Part shown: in pieces, positions 1-7,550 of the stretch
Layout: each line of letters begins with the position of its first letter
Numbering within the stretch: the first letter of the stretch is position 1
The notes under the pieces: generated by a model
The model's database searches: none
What the model was told of the DNA's origin: nothing
What the model saw: only the letters and a program-made list of their open reading frames with translations
Source of the DNA: Frankia alni ACN14a
GTDB taxonomy: Bacteria > Actinomycetota > Actinomycetes > Frankiales > Frankiaceae
Assembly (NCBI RefSeq): GCF_000058485.1
Contig: NC_008278.1
Location: 5,202,962 to 5,266,961 of the forward strand
DNA: 64,000 bases
Direction of reading: 5' to 3'
Position numbers and translations under genes: made by a program

Positions 1-131
1 GGCCCCATCCGCAGGTAGTGGTCGGAACGGAAGAATCCGTCGAAGCCGGCGTCCTCGGCCGCCCTCGCCACGGCGAGCTGTCGCTCGTAGGAGGCGCCCT
101 GCTGAGGCTCGATGAAGATGCGCAGATCCAT
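1..131 (-). CDS. LLM class (luciferase-like) oxidoreductase, N-terminal fragment cut by the window edge
   Basis: Reading the minus strand from ATG at 131 gives 43 residues beginning MDLRIFIEPQQGASYE, then a helix with AEDAGFDGFFRSDHY. This is the usual first beta-alpha unit of bacterial luciferase-like, often F420-dependent, oxidoreductases. A GGGTGG stretch lies just upstream of the ATG. The rest lies outside the window, so cofactor and substrate cannot be judged. It is divergent from the TetR gene starting at 330, which could be its regulator (inference). Confidence 0.75.
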   Translation of the reverse strand, partial: MDLRIFIEPQQGASYERQLAVARAAEDAGFDGFFRSDHYLRMG

Positions 132-329
132 CCGTCCACCCTGGCAAACGGCCGCCGGATCCGCGCGGCGGCCCCCGGCCGGGAGGTGGGGTCGGACCCG
201 GGCGGGCGGCCCGCAGGTCGGTAGGGTGATCGTCCAGGTCTGCCGGGAGGCGAGGGGGCCGGGCTGGGCCTGGCCCACGGCTGGGTGACCAGGGCGAGGG
301 CGGCGCGAGGGCGGGGTGGAGGTGGCGCG

Positions 330-953
330 GTGACGGTCCCGGACGACCAGGACGACGAGCGGGAACTGATCATGGACGCCGCGTACCGGTGCCTGCTCGC
401 GAGCGCGGGCGTCTCCGTGTCGATCACCGACATCCTGCACGCCGCAGGCCTGTCGACGCGCGCCTTCTATCGCCACTTCGCGTCCAAGGACAGCCTGCTG
501 CTGGCACTGTTCCGCCGCGACTGCGAGCGCGTCACCGCCGAGCTGACCGCCTCGATCGCCGCGGCCCCGACCGCCCGCGAGGCACTGCGCCGCTGGATCG
601 ACGGCGTGCTGCACCTGATGTCGGCCGAGCCCCGCCGGCGCCGCGCGCTGATCCTGAGTTCCGAGGAGACCCGCCGGGCCCGCGGTTTCGCCGCCGAACG
701 GGAACGGTTCCAGACCGACCAGGAGGCGGCCCTCGCGGCGATCCTGCGCCGGGGTGTCGACGATGGCTCCTTTCCCCGGGCGGATGCGCGGGCCGACGCC
801 GAGCAGATCCAGGCGGTGCTCGGCCGGGCCCTGGATCGCCAGCTCCTGTGCCCGCCGGCCGAGCGCCCCGCCGAGACGGCGGACCGGATCGCCGACTTCG
901 TCTTCCGCGCCCTCGGCGCGTCCCCCGGCCGGCCCGCCCCCGGCGTGGGCTGA
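330..953 (+). CDS. TetR/AcrR family transcriptional regulator
   Basis: A 207-residue DNA-binding regulator. The N-terminal helix-turn-helix is clear: ITDILHAAGLSTRAFYRHF, then SKDSLLLALF, at about residues 35-65. The rest is an all-helical ligand-binding domain of normal length. I chose GTG at 330 because GGAGGT at 318-323 sits six bases upstream; an in-frame ATG at 285 lacks such a site. It lies between a divergent LLM gene and a co-oriented DUF2889 gene. The dyad at 1043-1059 is a candidate operator. The effector is unknown. Confidence 0.88.
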   Translation: MTVPDDQDDERELIMDAAYRCLLASAGVSVSITDILHAAGLSTRAFYRHFASKDSLLLALFRRDCERVTAELTASIAAAPTAREALRRWIDGVLHLMSAEPRRRRALILSSEETRRARGFAAERERFQTDQEAALAAILRRGVDDGSFPRADARADAEQIQAVLGRALDRQLLCPPAERPAETADRIADFVFRALGASPGRPAPGVG

Positions 954-1012
954 ACCCGCCAGCACTGCGCGGCTCCCGTGCGACGACCGCCGTCTCGGGC
1001 GCGGCGCCGGCG

Positions 1013-1041
1013 TTGACAGCCGGGCCCACGGGAACAATTCT
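1013..1041 (+). promoter_or_regulatory. Candidate sigma-70-type promoter for the DUF2889 gene
   Basis: A perfect TTGACA at 1013-1018 is followed after 17 bp by AATTCT at 1036-1041, in an otherwise very G+C-rich stretch. The -10 is a weak match. It faces the DUF2889 gene and leads directly into the dyad at 1043-1059. Confidence 0.5.
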
Positions 1042-1042
1042 C

Positions 1043-1059
1043 TGAAAAAGACGTTTTCA
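1043..1059. promoter_or_regulatory. Operator-like inverted repeat TGAAAA-n5-TTTTCA
   Basis: The sequence TGAAAAAGACGTTTTCA has perfect 6-bp arms and lies immediately after the candidate -10 box, where a bound repressor would block initiation. The nearest regulator is the TetR protein encoded just upstream, so autoregulatory or local control is a reasonable inference. Confidence 0.5.
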
Positions 1060-1175
1060 TTTACGTAGCCCCGAGCATGGCCACCAGCCGAGACGCGGCG
1101 GGCCCACCGGATCATCCGACGGGTGGGTCTCGTCGAGGTTCGGGAACGCACACCGAAAGGGAGGTGCATGCGCCG

Positions 1176-2312
1176 ATGACGACGGTTCCCCTGCGGACCC
1201 TGCATCCGCGGCACGGCATCCACGAACCGACCAGCGGCACGCTCGCCCGCGCGGCCGGCTCGGTCCGCCGCACCACCACGATCGACATGCTGCGCCCCGA
1301 GGGGTTCGGCGGCCCGCTGCACCTCGTCGGCCGGGGCCGCGACCTGCGTACCGCCGACGACCGGCCGGGCGGCGCCGGGAGGACCGGCGAGTGGCCGGGC
1401 GAACGGCCGGACGGCGACAGGGTGGACGGCGACAGGGTGGACGGCGCTGCAGCGGGCGCCGAGGTGCTGGGCGAGGCGGCGGTGCACGCCGTGGTGGACT
1501 TCACCGCCGGGCGGGAGCTGCGCCAGATCACCAGCGACCCGGCGCGGCCGGCGCTGACCGGGCTGGTCGGACGCTCGGTCGCCGCGGGCTTCCGATCGCG
1601 CCTCGACGAGGTCGACCCGGCGCTGGCCACCGAGGAGAACCTGCTCTACCTGCTGCTCGACGACCTGCCCGGCGCGGCGCTCGTCTCCGGCCACGCCTAC
1701 GGCGCCGCCGCGCAGGAGGCGCGGGAGACCGGCAGTCCGGCGATCCCGCCCCTGCGCCAGGGCGACTACCGCCACGTCGCGGACCTGTGCGCGGGCTTCG
1801 CCACGGGTGGGACGATCATGAACGAGGTCGAGGCGTTCGGCCACTCCCCCGTGGTGACCGGTCCGATCGCCCCGTCGCTCGATCGCCCCGGCGACCCGCT
1901 GGCCTGGCACGACACCCCGCCGCTGCCTGCGCGCGGCATGCGCCGGGCGCGCCGGGTCGACGTCCGCCTCGACGGCTCCGCCGCCCGGGCCCACGTCGAC
2001 GCCCTGTTCCGCGACTCCTACGTCCTGCCCGAGGGCGTGGCGACCGTCATCCACGAGTACACCGTGACCGCCGAGGTCGACACCGCCACGTCGACGTTCC
2101 TGCGCTGCGAGGCCACGCCCCGCGCGCTGCCGTTCGTCGAGTGCCCGGCCGCGGCCGCCAGCGCCACCCGGCTCGCCGGAATGCCGCTGGCCGGGCTGCG
2201 CCCGTTCGTGCGCCGGACCTTCCTCGGGACGTCGACCTGCACCCACCTCAACGACACGCTGCGCGTGCTGGAGGACGTCCAGGCGCTGCTCGGCGCGCTG
2301 CGGACCGGCTGA
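1176..2312 (+). CDS. DUF2889 domain protein
   Basis: 378 residues. The N-terminus (PLRTLHPRHGIHEP, then RRTTTIDMLRPEG, GGPLHLVGRGRDL) and the C-terminal section with CTHLNDTLRVLEDV match the DUF2889 family, whose function is unknown. I chose ATG 1176 because AGGGAGG lies at 1158-1164; the in-frame ATG 33 codons earlier has no such site. A charged insert (about residues 70-95) contains a duplicated GDRVD. The gene lies downstream of a good promoter and a dyad and probably forms an operon with the 68-residue ORF after it. A role in acyl or aromatic metabolism would be a guess. Confidence 0.8.
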   Translation: MTTVPLRTLHPRHGIHEPTSGTLARAAGSVRRTTTIDMLRPEGFGGPLHLVGRGRDLRTADDRPGGAGRTGEWPGERPDGDRVDGDRVDGAAAGAEVLGEAAVHAVVDFTAGRELRQITSDPARPALTGLVGRSVAAGFRSRLDEVDPALATEENLLYLLLDDLPGAALVSGHAYGAAAQEARETGSPAIPPLRQGDYRHVADLCAGFATGGTIMNEVEAFGHSPVVTGPIAPSLDRPGDPLAWHDTPPLPARGMRRARRVDVRLDGSAARAHVDALFRDSYVLPEGVATVIHEYTVTAEVDTATSTFLRCEATPRALPFVECPAAAASATRLAGMPLAGLRPFVRRTFLGTSTCTHLNDTLRVLEDVQALLGALRTG

Positions 2313-2347
2313 ACGCGTTGGCTTCGACGAGAGACGGAGAAGGACTG

Positions 2348-2554
2348 ATGAGCGACAACGTGATGTACGACTCGCCCACCGAGTTCCTGCACGAGGCCGC
2401 CAACTCCGGCGACCTGTGCGTGGCCCAGTCGGTGCGGCCGAACGACGACGGGACCTACGCCGTGTCCTGCTCGTGCGGGCGGTGGACGGCCAGCGCGCCC
2501 ACGATGGAGGAAGGTCTGCGGCTGGCCCGGGTACACACCGGCTCGCAGCGCTGA
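2348..2554 (+). CDS. Small conserved-looking protein of unknown function
   Basis: A 68-residue ORF with ATG at 2348 and a strong GGAGAAGGA ribosome-binding site at 2336-2344. It lies 35 bp after the DUF2889 stop, so it is likely cotranscribed. The protein reads as a compact domain: SDNVMYDSPTEFLHEAANS, then SCSCGRWTASAPTMEEGLRLARVHTG. CSCG recalls the start of small zinc- or DNA-binding domains, but two cysteines alone do not establish a site. Codon use is typical of the genome. Confidence 0.65.
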   Translation: MSDNVMYDSPTEFLHEAANSGDLCVAQSVRPNDDGTYAVSCSCGRWTASAPTMEEGLRLARVHTGSQR

Positions 2555-2662
2555 CCCTCGACTCGCGGAAAATCCGCACCGCCCCGACGCGAACAGCATC
2601 GTCGCCGCGGTCAGCGCCATCGTGACAGACGATCAGGGGGCACTGCGGGTCGACCACAGGGC

Positions 2663-5290
2663 TCAGCCGATGACGGCTCGGGCGCGCAGGTCCTTGATCT
2701 TCTCGTCGCCGTAGCCGAGCTCGTGCAGGATGGCCTCGGTGTGCTCGCCGGCCAGGCAGCCGCCCGGGCTGCGGGTGGCCGACCGGGAGAAGCGCACCGG
2801 TGGGCCCATGCGCAGGTGTTCGTCGAAGATGGGGCTCACGGCCGGCGAGGCGTATTCGGCGGCGAGCACCGGGTCGGTCTGGAGCTGCAGCTCCGCGTCC
2901 ATCTCGGTGACCTGGACGCAGCCCACGTCGGCGGCGGTCAGCCGCTGTTCCCACTCGGCGGCGGGGCGGGTGGCGAAGATCCGGCCAAGCGCGACGGCCA
3001 GCTCGTCATCGTGCTCGGCACGGGCGGCGGCCGTGGCGAACCGGGGGTCGACGGCCAGGGCGTCGGCAAGGGGGGCGGCGGCCAGCTCGACGGCCGGATC
3101 CGCCGCGAGGGTGGCGACGAGCGTCGCCCACTCCCGCGGCGTGGGCGCGGCGAGGAACACCCAGCCCCGCGCGGCCGGGTACATCCGGTAGAGCGCGGTC
3201 AGGCCGTGCCCACCCTCGTCGACGGCGGGCCGCGCCGGTCGGCCCGCGTACTCGACGACGTGCTCCAGCAGCGCGTGCATGCCCGTCGCGATCATCGTGA
3301 CGGTCATTGGGCCGAGGGGACGGCCGCGGGTGCGGGCCAGCAGGCCGAGCGAGATCGCCGAGGCCACGCCGAGCGCGGCGAGCCCGTCGGCCTGCAGACT
3401 TGTCACCGCCGAGGCCGACCTGATCCGCACGGAGGCGGACTTGATCTCCGCGAGTGAGGTGGCCTTCGCCGCGTTCGGCGCCTCGGTCAGCGCGATTCCG
3501 GTGGCCGCGCCGATCGACGGCGCATAGGCGGGCCTGTCCCCACAGGGGCCGTCGGTGCCGTAGCCGGGCGCGTTGACGTAGATCAGGTCCGGGTTGACCG
3601 CCCGCAGCGTGGCCGCGTCGACGCCGGCCCGCTCGGCGGCGCCGGCGCGGAACGCCTGCAGCACCACGTCGCTGCGCCGCGCCAGCTCGTGCACGATGCG
3701 CCGGCCCTCGTCGGTGCCGAGATCGAGGGCGATGCTCTCCTTGCCCTGCATGACCCGCACCGCGCCGAGCTCCGGGAAGGGCAGGATCCGGCGGATGGTG
3801 TCGCCCTCCAGCGTCTCGACCTTGATCACGCGGGCGCCGAGGTCGGCCAGCATGGTCGTGCCGAACGGGGCCGCGAACATCAACCCGAACTCCAGGATGG
3901 TGACACCGGCCAGCGGCGGACCAACCGGCGCCGACACGGCGGATTCGGCAGGCGGGTCGGCGGAGCGGCCGGCGGCGGAGCGGGTGGTGGCAGAGCAGGT
4001 GGTGGCGGAGCGGGTGGTGGCGGAGCAGGTGGTGGCGGAGTGTGGGGCGGCGGAGCGGGCGGCGGCGGCCTCGGCGCGCAGGTCGGCACCGTGCTCGTCC
4101 GGCCGGGGGGCGGGGCGCGGCGGCGTCAGCGGGGCGCCGTCGACGTGCACGAGGGTGGTGGGGCGGCGGACCGGGCCGTGCTCGGCGGTGTCGAGGACGA
4201 CGACACGGCCGTCATGACGGATCTGCGGATGGTCCAGCACGCCCGAGCCGACGGTGAACACCTCGGCGTTGATGTCCGGGTTGGTCGCGAAGACCTGCTG
4301 CCAGTCCGCGAGGGTGCGCTCCCCCACCTTGCGGATCATGATTTCCCAGAGCTCGGTGCGTAACTCCTGGGTCTCCAGGACGGGTAGGCCCGCCCACTTC
4401 GGGTCGGCGAGCAGCGGTGTGAGGCCGAACTCCGCCAGCATCGCCGCGAACAGGCGGGGCTCGACCTGGGCGAACTGCAACCAGTGGCCGTCCCTGGTCG
4501 GCGCCACGAGCAGGGGGTAGACCAGCGCGCTGACCGGATCGCCCGTCGGGGTGGTGGCATCGACGGTCCGGTAGGCGTCGGGGAAGCGCACCGCGACGAG
4601 ATGCTCGAACCAGCCCCAGGTGTCCATCATGCTGACGCCACGGACCAGGTCGGCCTCCACGTGCTGGCCGCGCCCGCTCGACTCCCGCTCGACCAGCGCG
4701 GCCACGATCCCCTGCACGGCGGTGTGGGCGGCGCCCCAGGTGGCGTAGGCGACCGAGCAGTACGCCGGGCCGGGCCGGGGAACCAGCCGCCGCTTGGCGT
4801 GGAACATGCCGAGCTTGGCCATGACCAGGGCCTCGTAGCCCTTCAGGTCCGCCCAGGGCCCGGCCGAACCCCAGCCCGTGATCGCCGCGCTGACCAGGCG
4901 CGGACGGTGCCGGGCGAGGTCGTCGGGGCCGAGGCCGAGGCGGCGGGCGGTCCTCGGGCGCAGCGTGGTCACCACGACGTCGGCCCCGGCGAGCAGCCCG
5001 TCGAGCACGTCCCGGTCGGCCGGGTGGCGCAGGTCCACGACGATGCTGCGCCGGCCGCCGCCGACAGCCGGCCAGGCCGGCGAGCGGCGCAGCGGGCTGC
5101 CCCCCGGCGGCTCGACCCCGACGACATCGGCGCCGGCGTCGGCCAGGAACTGGGTCGCCAGCGCTCCCGGCATCGTCGTCGACAGGTCGATCACCCGCAG
5201 TCCGGCGAGCGGCGGACTCGACACGGGCACCGGACTCGACACGGGCACCGGGCCGTCTGGTCCCGGCCCGAAAAGGGAGGCAGTGCTCAT
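2663..5290 (-). CDS. Tandem CaiB/BaiF (family III) CoA-transferase fusion
   Basis: 875 residues, about twice the length of a single family III CoA-transferase. Two homologous halves are visible: residues 25-400, starting PPLAGLRVIDLSTTMPGA, and 440-875, starting PPLAGVTILEFGLMFAAPF. Both share the early LADxGAxVxxVE motif. They are joined by a Ser/Thr/Ala linker made of a 15-bp minisatellite. Family members move CoA between acyl-CoA and a free acid. By eye, the expected catalytic Asp (GxxxxDxxTG) is missing in both halves: half one has SVAYATWG. The ATG has GGAG upstream. The upstream island contains the TACCTA/TAGGTA dyad. Confidence 0.88.
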   Translation of the reverse strand: MSTASLFGPGPDGPVPVSSPVPVSSPPLAGLRVIDLSTTMPGALATQFLADAGADVVGVEPPGGSPLRRSPAWPAVGGGRRSIVVDLRHPADRDVLDGLLAGADVVVTTLRPRTARRLGLGPDDLARHRPRLVSAAITGWGSAGPWADLKGYEALVMAKLGMFHAKRRLVPRPGPAYCSVAYATWGAAHTAVQGIVAALVERESSGRGQHVEADLVRGVSMMDTWGWFEHLVAVRFPDAYRTVDATTPTGDPVSALVYPLLVAPTRDGHWLQFAQVEPRLFAAMLAEFGLTPLLADPKWAGLPVLETQELRTELWEIMIRKVGERTLADWQQVFATNPDINAEVFTVGSGVLDHPQIRHDGRVVVLDTAEHGPVRRPTTLVHVDGAPLTPPRPAPRPDEHGADLRAEAAAARSAAPHSATTCSATTRSATTCSATTRSAAGRSADPPAESAVSAPVGPPLAGVTILEFGLMFAAPFGTTMLADLGARVIKVETLEGDTIRRILPFPELGAVRVMQGKESIALDLGTDEGRRIVHELARRSDVVLQAFRAGAAERAGVDAATLRAVNPDLIYVNAPGYGTDGPCGDRPAYAPSIGAATGIALTEAPNAAKATSLAEIKSASVRIRSASAVTSLQADGLAALGVASAISLGLLARTRGRPLGPMTVTMIATGMHALLEHVVEYAGRPARPAVDEGGHGLTALYRMYPAARGWVFLAAPTPREWATLVATLAADPAVELAAAPLADALAVDPRFATAAARAEHDDELAVALGRIFATRPAAEWEQRLTAADVGCVQVTEMDAELQLQTDPVLAAEYASPAVSPIFDEHLRMGPPVRFSRSATRSPGGCLAGEHTEAILHELGYGDEKIKDLRARAVIG
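3974..4063. repeat. 15-bp minisatellite inside the CoA-transferase linker
   Basis: Six consecutive 15-bp units of the type GGCGGAGCGGGTGGT, with small differences. On the coding strand they encode repeats such as SATTR and SATTC between the two transferase domains. Units are multiples of three, so the frame is kept. Confidence 0.85.
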
Positions 5291-5326
5291 GTCGACTCCA
5301 GACGCAACCGCGGATCCGTGGAGGAT

Positions 5327-5358
5327 TACCTAGAACACGTAGTGCTATATGTTAGGTA
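5327..5358. promoter_or_regulatory. AT-rich dyad TACCTA...TAGGTA between divergent genes
   Basis: A 32-bp island bounded by TACCTA and TAGGTA, with inner ACA/TGT matches, lies between the CoA-transferase and ABC exporter genes. It is much richer in A+T than its surroundings. The ACCTAG half-site recurs at 49666, 61827 (reverse) and 63258. A repressor site for the CoA-transferase promoter is the likely role (inference). Confidence 0.5.
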
Positions 5359-5476
5359 GATCACAGTAGCTGTCAAGGACCGAGATCGGCGCGCGGTCGG
5401 CACCATGACTGTTGTCATGCGGGACCGGTGACGCCCATGACTGGGACCGTCGGCGCGCGGCCGGGATTGTTGATCC

Positions 5477-6436
5477 ATGACGAGGAACCCCCCGCCGCCG
5501 GGCGCATCGCCGCCCAGCGTGCAGCTCGCCGGCCTGCGCAAGCGGTACGGCGGCGTGCAGGCCGTCGACGGCGTCGATCTGGTCGTGGCCCCGGGCGAGG
5601 TGGTCGCCCTGCTGGGCCCGAACGGCGCCGGCAAGTCGACGACGATCGACATGCTGCTGGGCCTGACCCGCCCCGACTCCGGCGAGGTCCAGCTGTTCGG
5701 CCGCTCCCCCCGCCAGGCGTGCACCGCCGGGCTGGTCGGCGCGATGCTGCAGAACGGTGGGCTGCTGCCCGAGATCACCGTGGGAAAGATGCTGGCGGCC
5801 GTGCGCGCCCTGTACCCCCGCGCGCTGCCGACCCGGGAGGTGCTGGCCCGCGCCGGGGTCGCCGATCTCGCCGACACCCGCACCGATCGGCTCTCCGGCG
5901 GCCAGCGCCAGCGGGTCCGCTTCGCCCTGGCCCTGCTCCCCGACCCCGACCTGATCGTCCTCGACGAGCCGACGGCCGCGATGGACGTGACGAGCCGCCG
6001 GGCGTTCTGGGCGTCGATGCGGGCCTGGGCGGCCGGCGGGCGGACCGTGCTGTTCGCCACCCACTACCTGGAGGAGGCCGACGCCTTCGCCGACCGGATC
6101 GTCCTGCTGCGCCGCGGCCGGGTCATCGCCGACGGCCCGGCCACGGAGGTCAAGGCGCTCGTCGGCGGCCGGACGATCCGGGCCACGCTGCGCGGGCTGG
6201 ACGCGGCCGGGCTCGCCGGGCTCGGCCGGCTGCCGGGGGTGGCCCGGGTCGAGGGCCGCGGTGACGCGGTCACGCTCACCTGCCCCGACAGCGACGCGGC
6301 CCTGCGTGCGCTGCTCGCCGCCCACCCGGCCGCCGAGGACATCGAGGTCGTCGGCGCCGGCCTGGAAGACGCCTTCGTCGCGCTGACCACCGACGACGCC
6401 ACCGACCCCAGCGCCCGACAGGAGATCACCCGGTGA
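5477..6436 (+). CDS. ABC-2 type exporter, ATP-binding subunit (DrrA/CcmA-like)
   Basis: 319 residues. Walker A GPNGAGKS is at residues 47-54, the signature LSGGQRQR at about 139-146 and Walker B LIVLDEPT at about 159-166, with a switch His in FATHYLEEAD. The C-terminal 90 residues resemble the accessory domain of drug or lipid export ATPases. Its stop overlaps the start of the permease gene by four bases (GTGA), so the two are translationally coupled. Similar pairs export antibiotics or lipids in actinobacteria; here the substrate is unknown. The nearby two-component pair may regulate it. Confidence 0.9.
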   Translation: MTRNPPPPGASPPSVQLAGLRKRYGGVQAVDGVDLVVAPGEVVALLGPNGAGKSTTIDMLLGLTRPDSGEVQLFGRSPRQACTAGLVGAMLQNGGLLPEITVGKMLAAVRALYPRALPTREVLARAGVADLADTRTDRLSGGQRQRVRFALALLPDPDLIVLDEPTAAMDVTSRRAFWASMRAWAAGGRTVLFATHYLEEADAFADRIVLLRRGRVIADGPATEVKALVGGRTIRATLRGLDAAGLAGLGRLPGVARVEGRGDAVTLTCPDSDAALRALLAAHPAAEDIEVVGAGLEDAFVALTTDDATDPSARQEITR

Positions 6437-7341
6437 CCGGCAACCCCGCAACCGCCTCCACCCCGGCGGCCAGCCCCAGGGCGGCAGACCCCACGACCAC
6501 CTCCGCCACGGCCACCTCCGCCACGGCCACCTCCGCCACGGCCGTCAGGTCCGCCGGCATCCGGGCCGGCGGCACCCAGACCGGCAGCGGCACCGCGGAC
6601 GCGGTGCTGACCTACGTCCGCTACGTCCGGTCCGAGATCACCCGGGTCTGGCGCAACACCCGACTGCTGATCTTCACCCTGCTCCTGCCGATCATCCTGT
6701 TCGGCGCGTTCACCGCCGGGAGCGCGGGCGACCGCCTCGGCGACCTCGCCGTCGCCCCCTACATCATGATCAGCATGGCGTCGTTCGGGGCGATGAACGC
6801 CGTCCTCGGCAGCGCCGGGCGGATCGCGACCGAGCGGTCGATCGGCTGGAACCGGCAGCTACGGCTGACCGCCCTGACCGGGCCGCAGTACGTGCTGGCC
6901 AAGGCGACCACCGGCTTCACCCTGGCGGTGCTGCCGATCGTCGCGGTGTTCGGGGCCGGCGACGCGATGCGGGGGATCCGGCTGTCGGCCGGGACGTACC
7001 TCGGCGCGGGCGCGTCGATCCTGCTCGGACTGGTGCCGCTCGCGGCCTTCGCGATCTGGCTCGGCTACCTCGTGCGTCCCGAGAACATGCAGGCGATCTC
7101 CGGTGGGGTGTTCAGCCTGCTGGCGCTGGCCGGCGGGATCTGGGTGCCGGTGGAGAACTTCCCGGGCTGGCTCGCCGACGTCGTGAAGCTGCTGCCCATG
7201 TACTGGTCGGCGCAGGCCGGGCGGGCGGTGCTCGCCGGCGGCTGGATCGGCGGGCGCGGCCTGGCGACCCTGGCGGTGTGGACCGTCGTGCTCGGCGCGG
7301 CCGCCGGCCGGGCCTATCTGCGGGACCAGCTCCGCACCTGA
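6433..7341 (+). CDS. ABC-2 type exporter, permease subunit
   Basis: 302 residues with about six hydrophobic segments, beginning at LLIFTLLLPIILFGAFTAG (about residue 75) and ending with AVWTVVLGAAAG. GTG at 6433 overlaps the ATPase stop. The first 50 residues are Thr/Ala-rich and come from a 15-bp repeat. The conserved middle section around ERSIGWNRQLRLTALT is typical of ABC-2 permeases. It works with the preceding ATPase in the cytoplasmic membrane. Confidence 0.88.
   Translation: MTGNPATASTPAASPRAADPTTTSATATSATATSATAVRSAGIRAGGTQTGSGTADAVLTYVRYVRSEITRVWRNTRLLIFTLLLPIILFGAFTAGSAGDRLGDLAVAPYIMISMASFGAMNAVLGSAGRIATERSIGWNRQLRLTALTGPQYVLAKATTGFTLAVLPIVAVFGAGDAMRGIRLSAGTYLGAGASILLGLVPLAAFAIWLGYLVRPENMQAISGGVFSLLALAGGIWVPVENFPGWLADVVKLLPMYWSAQAGRAVLAGGWIGGRGLATLAVWTVVLGAAAGRAYLRDQLRT
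6496..6540. repeat. Three 15-bp tandem repeats at the permease N-terminus
   Basis: Units of GCCACCTCCGCCACG, the first with one change, repeat three times without gaps and encode TSATA repeats ahead of the first membrane segment. Confidence 0.85.
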
Positions 7342-7403
7342 CCGGCGCGCACGCGGGAGAGGTAGCACTCACTCTCTTCCACTTTCAAGCTATAGCACAC
7401 TGG

Positions 7404-7422
7404 GGGGCTTGCGGCAAGACCC
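7404..7422 (+). promoter_or_regulatory. Rifamycin-associated element (RAE)
   Basis: GGGGCTTGCGGCAAGACCC is an imperfect dyad (CTTGC/GCAAG) that matches the 19-bp rifamycin-associated element known upstream of rifamycin-inactivating genes and helR in actinobacteria. It lies 59 bp before the leader ORF and just after the AT-rich TATAGC at 7391-7396, a possible -10 box. Drug-responsive induction of the downstream gene follows from knowledge of RAE genes; the trans-acting factor is not shown by the sequence. Confidence 0.85.
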
Positions 7423-7481
7423 GGGGCGTGCCGCAGAATCGCTGGCCGAGGCCAGAAGCTGCGGAAGAGGAGAGTCACGGA

Positions 7482-7550
7482 ATGCGGGTGTTGTCGTCGA
7501 CGACGAGGTCGCGCGGGGTCACGAGCCCCAGATCGGACCTGATGCCGTGA
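7482..7550 (+). CDS. 22-codon leader ORF coupled to helR
   Basis: ATG at 7482 is preceded by a strong AAGAGGAGAG site at 7465-7474. The ORF encodes MRVLSSTTRSRGVTS followed by PRSDLMP, and its TGA (7548-7550) overlaps the GTG start of helR at 7547. The helR start has no good ribosome-binding site of its own, so ribosomes finishing this small ORF probably re-initiate there. The peptide has no recognisable function. Confidence 0.55.
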   Translation: MRVLSSTTRSRGVTSPRSDLMP

